64,000 nt of DNA from Sansalvadorimonas sp965221135 (GCA_965221135.1 CBDCRZ010000106.1:1178001-1242000); one strand, 5' to 3'; positions 44,093-54,274 are shown, counted from the first letter of the stretch. The notes: generated by a model from the letters alone, not told the origin. Made by a program: numbers and translations.

Positions 44093-47000
44093 ATGATTTC
44101 CTCTCGCCGCTTTCCGCGCTCTCGCCACGAAAATAAATCTCTTCAGGGGAATAAAGAGCCAGAGCAAACCGGTCAACCGAAACAAACATTCATAGCTGGT
44201 GCCCAGAATTCATGTACAAAAAGAGCCAGATGTAACAGATTCCTTCACACCCAAAAGATAAAGCCAATTGAAACATTATCCCACGTGGAGCAGGCCCGCA
44301 TATCGAGAAAAGCCATTGAAAAAGAGGTGTTAGCCTGGGTTCTGGGGGGCGAAAAAAAGATCACATCAATTGCTCAGGCGGATTACCTGATCCGTTTTTA
44401 TGTAAAGAACGATCACCATGAAGTACTATCTGCTGTGCCGAAGCATCTGCTGGCAGAGCTTGTTACTGCTGATCTGGTACAAAAATGCAGGATTCATCTA
44501 CCACATATTCCGAGAGATTTGATTACAGAGGAAATTGCTCTGGCATCCATCACGCATCACGCTTCCAGTTATAACAGCTTACCTGACAGACTGAAATCTA
44601 AAGCTTTCTTTTACAAGTGTCTGGAACTTAATCCATTGGTGTTGGAGTATTTGACCGACTCAGTTCCTGAGGATGAGTGGGGGGAGATTGATTTCGCGGC
44701 CTACATTGGGCGCCACTGCGAGGTTTTTCTCCATATTCCCAAAACTTGCATGACAGAGGAACTGCGGCGCCTTGCTGTCACCAAACACCCGGAGGCTGTC
44801 AGCTCTTTTGATAACTCAACACCAGGTTATGAGGCGCTTTGCCTGATTGCGTTACAGATTGATGGACGGGTTATTAAAAAGATCCCAAAAGCTAATATCA
44901 CCAGAATAATGGCTCAAACGGCATTACAATCATCGCGTTGTGCCGCTTTTACTGGCATCCCTTCTGATCTGATAACCTCTGATGATTGTTTACAGGCCAT
45001 AGAAGCGGGAAAGATTCATCGTCTGCTCTCTTATATTACCTGGCGTGATTCTGAAGGGGAACTTAAGAAACTTAAGGAATTTCAGAAACTTCTCATTATG
45101 AATCAGGATTTAATGGTTGCATTCAAAAACTGTCGAAAAAACTTTCCCAATTTTCTTAAGGTTCTCCCTGAGAATGAAGTAACAGAAGAAATCTGTCGTC
45201 AGCACCTGAATAATTATCCTACAGAGTTAGGAGGAGTCCCGAAACGCTTGTTAATCAAGTATCCTGAGTGGTGTATGGAAGCGTTGAAGCATGATGGTGG
45301 GAAGTATTGGCAGATTCCTGGCGTTTTAAAAGATTTAGATTTCATAAAAGAAGCGATCACTTGTAAACCCTCGGTTATTAATAGCCTGCCGTATGACTTT
45401 CATGAATCTCATCCTGAACTGTTGGAGTTCGCACTGACCCGCGGCATTGGTTTTATGAGTCTTCCTTACAGGGAACGAACAAAGGAACGCTGCCTAACCG
45501 CAGTTAAAAACAACCCCCAGCTCATAACGCGACGAATACCTGAAGGTCACGTCCATGCCATGCCTCTGGAGTCACAAGCCGCTTTTTGTTTTAAGAGCCT
45601 GCCCGAATCAGCCAAAAGGCAGCTTGTTGTGACAGGAGAGGTTTCTTCCCTGGAGCGATACCAACCACTTTTTAATCCCAATGAATTATTACAGCCAATG
45701 AACCCTTTGGAGATAAATGAATATTCACCCTTGCTGGGTAAATTAGCATGTCAGCTGGCTGTTTCTCAGCCTTTCCAATTCCCCAATGAATCTATCGGAT
45801 TACAGCTACAGAACTACTTGTATCACCATATCAAAACAGCCAGAGAAAATATCAGCAAAGGCCAGGTCTTAGCTTTCTCCGGCCCGCAGGGTGGCTGGCA
45901 ACCTTATGGCGGACGCACATTTCTCTGTGATGAAGGGCTTTCTGATATGCAGCCAGGTCGTTGCAGTAGAATTAAAATTCTCCGTGAAGGGGAAGACCTG
46001 AATGAATTCATTACAGAAGAAGCCGTACACAGCTTTTGCGCCGACAATAGCCTGTCCCTAAATCTCAGAAGTGAAGTTCCAAAGGTTGTTGGCTTAAGGC
46101 GGCTGCCTGTGGAAAGCCTGCCTGCCGAGATGAAAGAGCAGTGCAAGTCGAAGCTTGCGACACTGATGATTGGCGGTCAGCCCTGCTACCTGCTTTATGT
46201 ATTTGAAACCAAAAACCGGGAATATAGTCAGCTTGCCCATCAGCGTGACAGTGAAAATGGCTGCGAAAAAGCTGAATGTGGAATTCTGAAAACCTGCTTT
46301 GACCTGGGGCGTTGGTCTGGCTGTGGTGTTGTGCATACCTCAACAATTCAGGCCTTCCATAATTTCTCTCGTAATCGTCGGGAGCTTTTTCTGGCGCCAT
46401 TGTTTTCTGAACTTCACGAATTTCCCGGAGTTCTCTCTTTCTGGGACACAGATGCTACTGATCAGTGTGACTGGGGCTGGACCGGTTTAAGAGATTTGGG
46501 GGATATTGAATTTTCCCCCTTCATTGATAGCTATGGAACCTCAAGCGACGCGTATTTCTCATTACCCGGATATTACCAGAGAGCGGCTTTCCTGAATGCG
46601 TTTGTTGAAAACATGGTTGCAGCTCTTTTAATTAATGCCCGGTTGCATAAGTCTGATTCAGGGTATCACTATCGAAATGCTGACTGTGTCAGTACGACAG
46701 CTGCCTTTGTTGTTAAGTGTATTGATCATTATTTGCAGGGGTTTTCGGGGGAGGGGAGCACGTTGAAATCATTTTTCAGGAAGACATTTTCTGAAGATGC
46801 TGACAAGATCTATGAGCAGTGGCGGGAGCGGGCGGCCAGGGAAATTGTTTACTGGACGGCACCGCAGGAGCTGGATAAAGACTGCTATGTTTGTCACATT
46901 AGTCAACGTGGGAGGCTGCCTGAAGAAATTCTTCCGGATGCTCCTGTGACATTCAGCAATTACCCTGAATGTTTCGCTAAAAATGGGAAATATCACCTTG

Positions 47001-47113
47001 GTATCACATCCTCTCCCTTTCCGTTAAATACCCTTATACGAGGATTGGCCTTTGCTGCCAGTCATATAGCGGAATTCCTGCAGCCGGATGAGCCAATTGA
47101 TCAAAGCAAGTGA
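44093..47113 (+). CDS. Large hypothetical helical-repeat protein, copy B (1006 aa)
   Basis: Nearly identical to copy A, with the same start context (AAGGA-TGTATTCC-ATG; a second ATG at 44084 is possible). Differences cluster at residues ~290-430. These include a 9-bp tandem insertion (CTTAAGAAA; three extra residues), FTGIP for FIEIP, NFPNFLKV for SFPCFLEV, GGVPKRLLIKY for EGVPERWLIKH and CKPS for CNPS. The N- and C-terminal thirds are almost unchanged. Same architecture and uncertainty as copy A. Confidence 0.8.
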   Translation: MISSRRFPRSRHENKSLQGNKEPEQTGQPKQTFIAGAQNSCTKRARCNRFLHTQKIKPIETLSHVEQARISRKAIEKEVLAWVLGGEKKITSIAQADYLIRFYVKNDHHEVLSAVPKHLLAELVTADLVQKCRIHLPHIPRDLITEEIALASITHHASSYNSLPDRLKSKAFFYKCLELNPLVLEYLTDSVPEDEWGEIDFAAYIGRHCEVFLHIPKTCMTEELRRLAVTKHPEAVSSFDNSTPGYEALCLIALQIDGRVIKKIPKANITRIMAQTALQSSRCAAFTGIPSDLITSDDCLQAIEAGKIHRLLSYITWRDSEGELKKLKEFQKLLIMNQDLMVAFKNCRKNFPNFLKVLPENEVTEEICRQHLNNYPTELGGVPKRLLIKYPEWCMEALKHDGGKYWQIPGVLKDLDFIKEAITCKPSVINSLPYDFHESHPELLEFALTRGIGFMSLPYRERTKERCLTAVKNNPQLITRRIPEGHVHAMPLESQAAFCFKSLPESAKRQLVVTGEVSSLERYQPLFNPNELLQPMNPLEINEYSPLLGKLACQLAVSQPFQFPNESIGLQLQNYLYHHIKTARENISKGQVLAFSGPQGGWQPYGGRTFLCDEGLSDMQPGRCSRIKILREGEDLNEFITEEAVHSFCADNSLSLNLRSEVPKVVGLRRLPVESLPAEMKEQCKSKLATLMIGGQPCYLLYVFETKNREYSQLAHQRDSENGCEKAECGILKTCFDLGRWSGCGVVHTSTIQAFHNFSRNRRELFLAPLFSELHEFPGVLSFWDTDATDQCDWGWTGLRDLGDIEFSPFIDSYGTSSDAYFSLPGYYQRAAFLNAFVENMVAALLINARLHKSDSGYHYRNADCVSTTAAFVVKCIDHYLQGFSGEGSTLKSFFRKTFSEDADKIYEQWRERAAREIVYWTAPQELDKDCYVCHISQRGRLPEEILPDAPVTFSNYPECFAKNGKYHLGITSSPFPLNTLIRGLAFAASHIAEFLQPDEPIDQSK

Positions 47114-47534
47114 CGTATGGTGAAGAGCAGTATGGCTGGTAATCGTACCGCCGTATTCGGCTTTCCATTCCCGGATAGTGCCTGTGCCGGATGGCGCGAA
47201 ATGGCCATTCTCTTCCCAGCTCTTGTACCAGGTTCTCTCAATGGCACTCGGGTTATACGTCTTTTCCATAATTCGGCTTCAGTCAGATGGGCGTGGAAAT
47301 CAAAACCAGTAAGTCTATCTGTGATGAGGGCTGGTACGAACAGATGATTGCGCGAAAGCTCCTGATACTTTCGTTGATAGAGATATGACTTGCCGGTGAC
47401 TTTAGTCTCGATGGTTTGGGGCATGAAGGGCAAGGTGTACAAACGTTCTTGTTATTGTGTTCACGAACCTTTCTGTTTTATCACACTCCCTTATCTGTAA
47501 CCGGCAGCCCTGGACCCACAGGAGGGTGATAAAA
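47114..47534. other. Intergenic region with duplication end-point
   Basis: Contains the second valS fragment and the point where the third partial duplication copy decays (47305-47345). It is then followed by unique sequence carrying the strong ribosome-binding site CAGGAGGGTGA of the next gene. Confidence 0.7.
47133..47269 (-). pseudogene. valS: Truncated valS 5' fragment (copy 2)
   Basis: Same composition as the fragment at 43725-43861: ValS residues 1-31 fused to residues ~128-140. The internal deletion is identical, so the deletion predates the last duplication. Confidence 0.88.
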
Positions 47535-48587
47535 ATGCTGCAGCCTGCATCCTTAACCCGACAAGATGACCCGATATTAACAGCGCCAGACCTTGCGGGA
47601 GGGGAATCTCCTTCCGCAGTAAGGCAAACATTGCCTGTCCTGCCGCAACCCGGTGCTGAGCCGGACCCTCTTCAGTCTGAACTCCTGAAACGGGGTATAA
47701 CAAAAATCAAGCCCGGACTCTATGTCACCCAAAAGGCAGACAATCTCTATTTTGTTCTGGAAGAGCTGATGGAAGAGCGACAGCTTGTCTGGGAGAATTG
47801 TATGACTCGGCAACAGATTTTATCGCTGATGCTGATGCCTATACATATGGAGGAAAATGACGGTGTCAGACTGACAGAGCTGACGTCCCGTTATAGTGCT
47901 CCTGAGCTCCGGGAAATGGTAGAGAGTTACACTGGCTATATCCCCGTCCTATTTACGGAAACCCAACCGAAATATCTGGCCTCACAGGCTATAAGATCTG
48001 TGAACTGTGATGAACAGGTTTTAAAATGGATGTGTTATGCAACGAATCGGCCGGTTTCGGAATGTTTCTCACAAGAGCGGCAGGGAAATATTGAAATGTC
48101 ATTTGTAGTGATGAGTCACCGTCAGGCACCTTTTCAGATCCATATGGGCATTAGTCGCTGGCCGGAATATTTTCTCACAAAGGCTCCGAAGCATGCCCGG
48201 ATATCTGTTGATCTGCACGGCTTTGCGGCCAGTGCGATTATTTGTGATGCCAAACCAGAGAATTGTTTAATGGTGACTAGCCCGGCTTTATCCATGCGGA
48301 AACTTTTTGAGCGGCGCTTTCGGGGGGTAGACGGTGTACAGGTTGGTCACAGCTTTAAGGGGAGCCTGATTGATGTAGATGATTTCAACATAAGGCCCAA
48401 GCGATTCACTTTAAGAACACGTTGCGGTAAAACGCTGTTTGAATGTAAAAGTAAGGAGGATTTTGATCGGCACAGATGGTTTTTCGACAATCAACAGGCA
48501 ACCTTGTCCATGGGGATGACCCCTTTTATGGCAGCAGAACTTAAGGTATTGGATCAGCTTGCAATGAGCGAACCCCGGCCTCGGTAG
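47535..48587 (+). CDS. Hypothetical protein (350 aa)
   Basis: I do not recognise a family. The ATG at 47535 follows CAGGAGGGTGATAAAA, so the longer frame from 47457 is rejected. The N-terminal ~45 residues are Pro/Gln-rich and probably disordered. The remainder is a mixed alpha/beta region with several cysteines and basic patches (RKLFERRFRG). No signal peptide or membrane segment. Confidence 0.72.
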   Translation: MLQPASLTRQDDPILTAPDLAGGESPSAVRQTLPVLPQPGAEPDPLQSELLKRGITKIKPGLYVTQKADNLYFVLEELMEERQLVWENCMTRQQILSLMLMPIHMEENDGVRLTELTSRYSAPELREMVESYTGYIPVLFTETQPKYLASQAIRSVNCDEQVLKWMCYATNRPVSECFSQERQGNIEMSFVVMSHRQAPFQIHMGISRWPEYFLTKAPKHARISVDLHGFAASAIICDAKPENCLMVTSPALSMRKLFERRFRGVDGVQVGHSFKGSLIDVDDFNIRPKRFTLRTRCGKTLFECKSKEDFDRHRWFFDNQQATLSMGMTPFMAAELKVLDQLAMSEPRPR

Positions 48588-48837
48588 TTTATGGGAGGGG
48601 GGCAAGGGAATTTAATGTTCTTGTATGGTTCTTCTTTATGGTTTTCATGAGCAGTCCTGCTTTCTCACGGTTTCTTATCTGCAACCGGCTGCAGAGAGGT
48701 GCTTAATGCAATACTGTGAGATGGCTCTGCCGGGTGATTGTGGATGTCATAGGGAAAGCGTTCCGATTCTCAAACTGGTCGGGGTTTAGACTACACTTGC
48801 GCCCCCTTACGCTGAAACGCTTCACCGGAGTGCCTGC

Positions 48838-50415
48838 ATGACGCTTATGAACAGGATAGGAAATTGTTTTCTTCTTGTGATTTTTCTCACAGGCACTCTA
48901 TGCAGTAATGTTATAGCTGGAATTCCACCGTCCAGCCTCCAGTACAGGTATGATCTGGCCAGCCAGTTTATTCTTCCCGGGCAGGGGCTCCCTTTTACAA
49001 AAGACCAGGTCAATCCCCCTCCGACACTGAAAACGGGAAATGTTTTAACCAGTAATCCAAAGATTTATAAAACTTTGCAGGCTACCCGGATCATCCAGAG
49101 CGTAGAAAAGAGCCTGAATGCCGTGCATTCGTTGCCCAGCGGAACTGCCACCGATCGCTACCAGTCTATAGGAAGAAAACTGAGGGAGGACGTTGATCAC
49201 TACCGGAGGTTATCATTGGATACAGCCGTGGCTAATGATAAGCAGCTTCACAGGTTTTATGATTTTGCCGAGTCCCTGTCTAACAATATTTGTCAATTTC
49301 AGTATGAGGAGGACTCAGACTCCTCAGACGATGACATGGGGTTTGGTTTGTTTGACAGTTGTTCGTACACGCCACAAGTATCCAGGTTAGCCGTTACCTC
49401 AGGGGGGGCGAGAGATAACCAGCACTGTACCAGAATCGTAGAATCCGGAAGAGTACCCACGCTTGACGATTTTAGTCCTGATGGATGTCTAAAAGAGTTC
49501 GACTGCTCTCTTGATCTGCCGAGAGTCAATCAGGTGATTTCCTTTCATTCAGCTACTGCCTTTAACCCTGAGAATAAACATTACTACCTGCAGCTGGCAA
49601 TGAACTCCGACCTGGATTCGAGCCAATTCCAAAGACCTCCCCTTAATCTTTGCATAGTTCTCGACATCAGTGGGTCCATGAGCGACAACGACAGAAGCAG
49701 CTGGTCACGCCTTGAATGGGCCAAAAAGGCTATCAGCCATATGTTGGCAAAAATAAATGAGAATGATCTCCTGTCCATTGTGCTGTTTAATACCAGTGCT
49801 CATTTACTTCTGGAGCCCACCTTAGTGACTAACGATGTTTTGGGGAGAGTATCCCGCCAGATACTGGGACTATCCACAGAGGGTTCTACAAATTTGTTTT
49901 CCGGTCTTGAGCGCGGTTTCGCGCAGGTTAAAACAAATATTCACTCTGGTCGTGAAAATCGTGTCATTTTGATCAGTGATGCTGGGGCTAATACCGGAGA
50001 GGTAGATCCAGGCACGAATCTTGATCTGGTCTCACGATATGCTGATGAAGGTATTGGGCTAACAACGATAGGAATAGGAGAGAATTTCAACCAGAAGCTT
50101 ATTGATACAATCAGCCATTCCAGAGGAGGAAATTACCTGTTCGCACAGTCCGGTGAGGCTATGCAGAAATGGTTTGAACAATTTGATTTGCTGGTGACTC
50201 CTGTTGCCTATGACCTGGAGCTCTCTGCGAAGGTTCCAGGATATCGACTGGGCAGGGCTTTTGGTATACCGGCATCAGAACAGGAGCCCAGCACTGATCT
50301 CATCAGTATTAAGACTCTTTTCTTTACCAGCGGTGACAGGGGAGGGGCGATATTTCTTGAATATGAACCGGATCCAGCGGCGGCTCCAGAGGCAGAGCTA
50401 AAACAAAGTCCCTGA
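48838..50415 (+). CDS. Secreted von Willebrand factor type A domain protein (525 aa)
   Basis: Signal peptide at residues 1-~27 (ending VIAG). A ~170-residue N-terminal region with an acidic Ser/Asp stretch (EEDSDSSDDDMG) is followed by a VWA domain at about 272-450. The MIDAS motif D-I-S-G-S is near residue 277, the Thr/Ser position is in TEGSTNLFSGL and the Asp in LISDAGANTGE, so the metal site appears complete. A C-terminal beta region follows. VWA proteins bind ligands or partners through a divalent cation; a periplasmic or surface adhesion role is likely. A GGAG ribosome-binding site precedes ATG. Confidence 0.88.
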   Translation: MTLMNRIGNCFLLVIFLTGTLCSNVIAGIPPSSLQYRYDLASQFILPGQGLPFTKDQVNPPPTLKTGNVLTSNPKIYKTLQATRIIQSVEKSLNAVHSLPSGTATDRYQSIGRKLREDVDHYRRLSLDTAVANDKQLHRFYDFAESLSNNICQFQYEEDSDSSDDDMGFGLFDSCSYTPQVSRLAVTSGGARDNQHCTRIVESGRVPTLDDFSPDGCLKEFDCSLDLPRVNQVISFHSATAFNPENKHYYLQLAMNSDLDSSQFQRPPLNLCIVLDISGSMSDNDRSSWSRLEWAKKAISHMLAKINENDLLSIVLFNTSAHLLLEPTLVTNDVLGRVSRQILGLSTEGSTNLFSGLERGFAQVKTNIHSGRENRVILISDAGANTGEVDPGTNLDLVSRYADEGIGLTTIGIGENFNQKLIDTISHSRGGNYLFAQSGEAMQKWFEQFDLLVTPVAYDLELSAKVPGYRLGRAFGIPASEQEPSTDLISIKTLFFTSGDRGGAIFLEYEPDPAAAPEAELKQSP

Positions 50416-50517
50416 AGCTTAGAGCAGGGTTAACTGCCAACTACGAATATCTCTATGTTTTTTACTTAAATGGCTATGTTACGCCGCATATCTCACTGCA
50501 ATACTAACAAGTAAAAA

Positions 50518-51561
50518 TCAAGAAAGTACAGAATCCAGTTTTTCATGCGGAAGAAAAGATAAATGCTTGAAGGCATCCCAATCCAGGCCCAGTTCCTTAA
50601 CAAAGTCACAAAACAAGCCTTCTACCTCGGCGTCTTTGTTTTCTGCATAATCCATTGGATCGTTCAGTTCAAGCTTCAGCGGTTTATTATCGTGTTGATG
50701 TTGTTCCATTAACTGTAACCAGGCTGTGAATAACTCATTTATCCGCTTTGCCTCATCGCCCGAACGGGGAGCCTGTGGAAAGCGAAACTCAATGGTAGTC
50801 CGGGCCTCTCTTACCCCTTCACTCGCCTGCTCTGGAGCAGTGGCTGACAGGTTCAACAAATTAAGTGGAATCATTTTTCCAGACCAAACCCCTCTCATTA
50901 TCAGAGCTTCTGCCAGCGCTTTAATTGAGCTGAAACTTTCATTTATTTTACGGTCAGGACATATTTGCAATTGTTGATTAAAGCTCGTAACAAGAGCATT
51001 CAAAACAAACAAATATGTTTCTTTATCAGGATCATTATGCATGTAATTAAAATTTTCTAATGAACTCTGCTCTCTCATAAAGAGCCTTGGAAGCCAGGAT
51101 CTTTTTTCAACATCTAATAAAAGTCTCAGTAAAATTTCTCCGTTACCATAAAGCGCATTCTCTATGCCAATATGCTTATGACCTGACATTGTTGGCAAAC
51201 GCAAACTCTTGGCAATATCAAGAATATAAACATTGAAACAATGGTAAACTGCTACAGTCGATCCCTGAATAGTGAAGACCTCATTCAGATGGTAGGGCGA
51301 GGTATTAACTTCCAGTACCCCGTAATCCTTGTAAACCCTGCAATGCCAGTTTCCGATACGAATTTTTAGCGATTTTAGAAGTTGATCCCTGTTATATTGG
51401 TGTACGATAGAGAAATCTGAAATATTATTTTTTTTTAACACTTCTTCAAGTTTACAATGCCATTGATGCAGAGTTTTAGCGGCTTCTTCCGTACTGAATT
51501 CTTCCCCTTGTGGTCTCAGAAATTCAAATTCTTCACCAGCGGTCAACAACTCAGTATTCAT
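50518..51561 (-). CDS. Amidoligase-like (glutamate-cysteine-ligase fold) protein
   Basis: A 347-residue protein from the ATG at 51559-51561. Patterns of the carboxylate-amine ligase superfamily are visible: an N-terminal acidic strand (GEEFEFLR), a GVLEVNTSPY strand, a His-containing MSGHKHIGIENALYGNG segment, and a C-terminal TTIEFRFPQAP strand with the E-x-R core. Such enzymes join an amine to a carboxylate using ATP. In accessory clusters they often modify peptides. The match rests on motifs, not alignment, so this is tentative. Its start overlaps the upstream gene by 11 bp, indicating translational coupling. Confidence 0.5.
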   Translation of the reverse strand: MNTELLTAGEEFEFLRPQGEEFSTEEAAKTLHQWHCKLEEVLKKNNISDFSIVHQYNRDQLLKSLKIRIGNWHCRVYKDYGVLEVNTSPYHLNEVFTIQGSTVAVYHCFNVYILDIAKSLRLPTMSGHKHIGIENALYGNGEILLRLLLDVEKRSWLPRLFMREQSSLENFNYMHNDPDKETYLFVLNALVTSFNQQLQICPDRKINESFSSIKALAEALIMRGVWSGKMIPLNLLNLSATAPEQASEGVREARTTIEFRFPQAPRSGDEAKRINELFTAWLQLMEQHQHDNKPLKLELNDPMDYAENKDAEVEGLFCDFVKELGLDWDAFKHLSFLPHEKLDSVLS

Positions 51562-52681
51562 ACTTCTTGGAAAAGTCCTTGATGGGCTTGGCATTTCTAT
51601 TTTTAAAGTCCTTGTGGGCTTGCATTTCTATTTTTAAACTTTCTTTTGCGGTGGCAGAGACGGCAGTTTTTTCAGTAGATGTGATCGACTTTGAAAACAA
51701 CAGGGGCAACACTTGATCTGGAATCAAAAAAAACATTAAGTAATTCAATATTTCTTTTTGTCTACTAGCAATATGACCTGGTGAAACAACACCATGATCA
51801 CAAAAAGACCACAGGAATCGATTGGCTCCCGCAATGATTTGAGTGTCTTTATAATAAACTTCACCCCGTATCGCTTTATAAAAAGATGACTGCATATCCA
51901 GCCAGGTTTCAAAGGCTTTATCAGTCAGGTTAACAAGATTGTAAAATTCTGACTTTTCACCTAACGCAACAGTCCTCTTAAAATCCACCAGTAAAGACTC
52001 ACACGACAGATCAAATTTCTCAATATCTCTGGAAATGAACACCATGATTTTCACCAAAAGCCTTTCATAGTTGATAATATCAATCATTGTTAAATTCTGG
52101 TCTTCACATGGCTCCAGATTTTCACCAAAACGGCCACGCCTTACTTTAATAGCCGTGAAAACCAATCGCGAGAAATATTGTCTTATTCTTTTCAGAAGTA
52201 CATTCTTATCACTGCTGAATTCGAAAGGTAACTTCTCAGGTTTCTTGTATTCTTGCGAACAATACTCTTTGCCTATGCATTCCGTAGCGAACAGATCAAT
52301 ATCGTTGATCAGCATAAGTAACATTTCCCCCTCACAGGAGTTGCTCAGCAACTGTACTTGCTCTGATGAGAGCCATGCGCTGACGGGAGGTATAGAGGAA
52401 AGCTCACAAGAACTCTGTTTATAAAAGTTATTTTCCAGAAACGCTTTCATGTTGCCTCTGGCTTTTTCTTCATAGGTTTCAGGGGGTTCAAAGCCTAGAG
52501 CCTGACAGGTAGATATTTGTCTATCCGGTAAACGTGTTGCATTGCAGGGCGACTGAAAGGAATTTACTTTTTGCTGTAAGGCCGGTATTACTCGGACGAC
52601 AGGTTGCAAAGCCAAGATTGTTTCTGGTGTTACCTCAGGGGTAATAGGTATACCTGATGCATATGACTGAACTGTGTCCAT
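51551..52681 (-). CDS. Hypothetical protein, partner of the amidoligase-like gene (376 aa)
   Basis: No family recognised. The protein is helical and Cys-rich (about a dozen cysteines), with a charged region (IKVRRGRFGENLEPCEDQN) near the middle. Its C-terminus contains a short internal duplication (KDFKNRNAK / KDFSKKYEY) from a ~32-bp direct repeat at 51575-51637. It overlaps the downstream gene and is probably in one operon with it. Confidence 0.7.
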   Translation of the reverse strand: MDTVQSYASGIPITPEVTPETILALQPVVRVIPALQQKVNSFQSPCNATRLPDRQISTCQALGFEPPETYEEKARGNMKAFLENNFYKQSSCELSSIPPVSAWLSSEQVQLLSNSCEGEMLLMLINDIDLFATECIGKEYCSQEYKKPEKLPFEFSSDKNVLLKRIRQYFSRLVFTAIKVRRGRFGENLEPCEDQNLTMIDIINYERLLVKIMVFISRDIEKFDLSCESLLVDFKRTVALGEKSEFYNLVNLTDKAFETWLDMQSSFYKAIRGEVYYKDTQIIAGANRFLWSFCDHGVVSPGHIASRQKEILNYLMFFLIPDQVLPLLFSKSITSTEKTAVSATAKESLKIEMQAHKDFKNRNAKPIKDFSKKYEY

Positions 52682-53409
52682 GAATTAAATCCTTTACTAT
52701 CGACAACTATTTGATTGCCGTTCCATTTTTCCACCACGGTTGTTTGCGCCCTTCCCAGGCTGAGTAATCATGACCTCTGATTTAGGATCAATTGTATCTG
52801 CATACAATTTCATAAAAACTAACAACAAGGTAAGAGTACTTAACATTATTCAGCCGGAAACAGGCGTCACTGCTGGAGAAATCACCAGCCAAAGCTAAAA
52901 TCAGGATGATCTGGCTGACCTCAACCTTCGCCGACAACTTCTCAAACACTCTATTGAAGGCGTCATGGTCTCAGAACGGGAAGAATATCCCGGTTATTCC
53001 AAACATGCCCCAGAAGGCGATTACAGCGTGATCAGAAACTGGCCTGCAGCCATGACCGGTTTGCCATGTAATTCCAGGCCGGTTCAAGGATTAACTTTTT
53101 GTGGTGCGTTTACACAGAATCAATGACAGGCTCAGATATTCCGGTTGTTATAAATGCAAACTTTGGTCATACAACACCAATGTTTACTTTTCCTGTCGGT
53201 GGACAGGCAGTTAATCCCGGACAACATGCGTCTTAAGTCGTCTAAGAACTCTCGTGAGCATATACATTTTGTAACGCCAGCCGCACCCCTCACATTTGGC
53301 AGATTGTTACCCTGAATACCCGGCTACACACCCCTGTTATGAGGTATCTATCCGGATTCTTCGCGCAGTCTGACCCTGTATCAGGGCCGCAAACATCTCA
53401 TCCCAGCTT
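52682..53409. other. Gene-poor region with decayed coding sequence
   Basis: Holds the S66-peptidase remnant at 53123-53236 and other broken frames, including a 43-codon frame from 52771 and an open stretch ~52910-53120 with stops. No intact gene is visible. Confidence 0.6.
53123..53236 (+). pseudogene. Remnant of an S66-family peptidase (LD-carboxypeptidase/MccF-like)
   Basis: The last 37 codons read PVVINANFGHTTPMFTFPVG and end at TAA. This matches the C-terminal catalytic-His segment of S66 peptidases (GHT/GHE...LPIG). A stop at 53069 and the absence of an N-terminal domain show that the gene is broken. Confidence 0.45.
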
Positions 53410-54237
53410 TCAATCAACCAGGACAGGAAGTGGCGGAGAATCATTTTCCAGAGATAGACGCGGGCTCCACGAGGCTTGCCCGCCAAGGCCTTCTGAAACT
53501 GCGGGCAGCACGATCTGATCAACAAGGAAAGCCAGAACGGTCAGACAGGCCATGTTTGTCGCCAGGTGCTGCTCACCGTGACCGTAGTTATGTTCGAGGT
53601 TGTAGCCGTGGTTCTTCAGGGTGTTGAACGTTTCGTTTTCAATGTGCCAGCGTGAGCGGCCTCCTTTCATAACCAGTGAAACAGTGTCTTCGTTCAGGGG
53701 GGGATCGGTTACCCAGCACCATGTATGACGCTGGCCTTTTTTGTCGGTTTCCACGTAATCCAGGACATTCACCAACTCTTCCGGATCACTTTTATTCAGA
53801 GGCACCCTGGAGGCATAGCGATACCAGTGCCTGACCCCCTTGTCTTCACGAGTCTCCAGCCTGTTGACGAGGTTCTCGTCATCAGGCACGTCCATGGTTT
53901 CAATCAAAGAGGCATGATTGCCATCTTTGGCAACGATGATGAAATGCCAGCCGTAGCTTTTGATCAGCTGGATAGTTGGCACATCGGCGTAGAGCCCGTC
54001 GAGGACTATAGCCAGCTCAAGATGGGGATGCTCTCGTTTGATATGCGCCAACAGTCGCTTAAGAGCGTTTTTCTCGCAATCGTTTTTGGTCGAACCATCC
54101 TGATGAACAATAGCTTCTGGCACCAGGGGTTTTACGAAGACCTTTTGTAACCTTTCTACCAACCACCTGAGGCGGTTTGCTGATTGTGTATTCCCTTCTC
54201 TTTTTGGCCTGTGCCGTCTTGCCATATATCCCGCCAT
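53410..54237 (-). mobile_element. IS4-like DDE transposase, N-terminally truncated
   Basis: A 275-residue frame. The second catalytic Asp lies in AIVLDGLYADVP. The C-terminal signature is SRWHIENETFNTLK (the R-x3-E-x-K pattern of IS4-type transposases), followed by HNYGHGEQHLA. Full-length relatives are about 400 residues. The N-terminal part, with the first Asp, is missing. Homology appears to stop near 54150, where the CTTTCTACCAACCACCTGA junction of the adjacent RAP-gene duplication begins. Probably inactive. Confidence 0.8.
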
Positions 54238-54274
54238 TGCCTTTACTGCACAGCCTCAACGAACGGGCAACAGG

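Larger units (their letters stand above)
40372..47345. repeat. 3.4-kb tandem duplication carrying the valS 5' end and a ~1005-aa gene
   Basis: Unit 1 runs 40372-43769 and unit 2 runs 43770-47177. A third partial copy starts at 47178 and fades after about 47305. Each unit begins in valS codons ~1-30 with the valS leader and continues into the large plus-strand gene. Offsets are 3398-3399 bp and 3408 bp. Confidence 0.93.
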
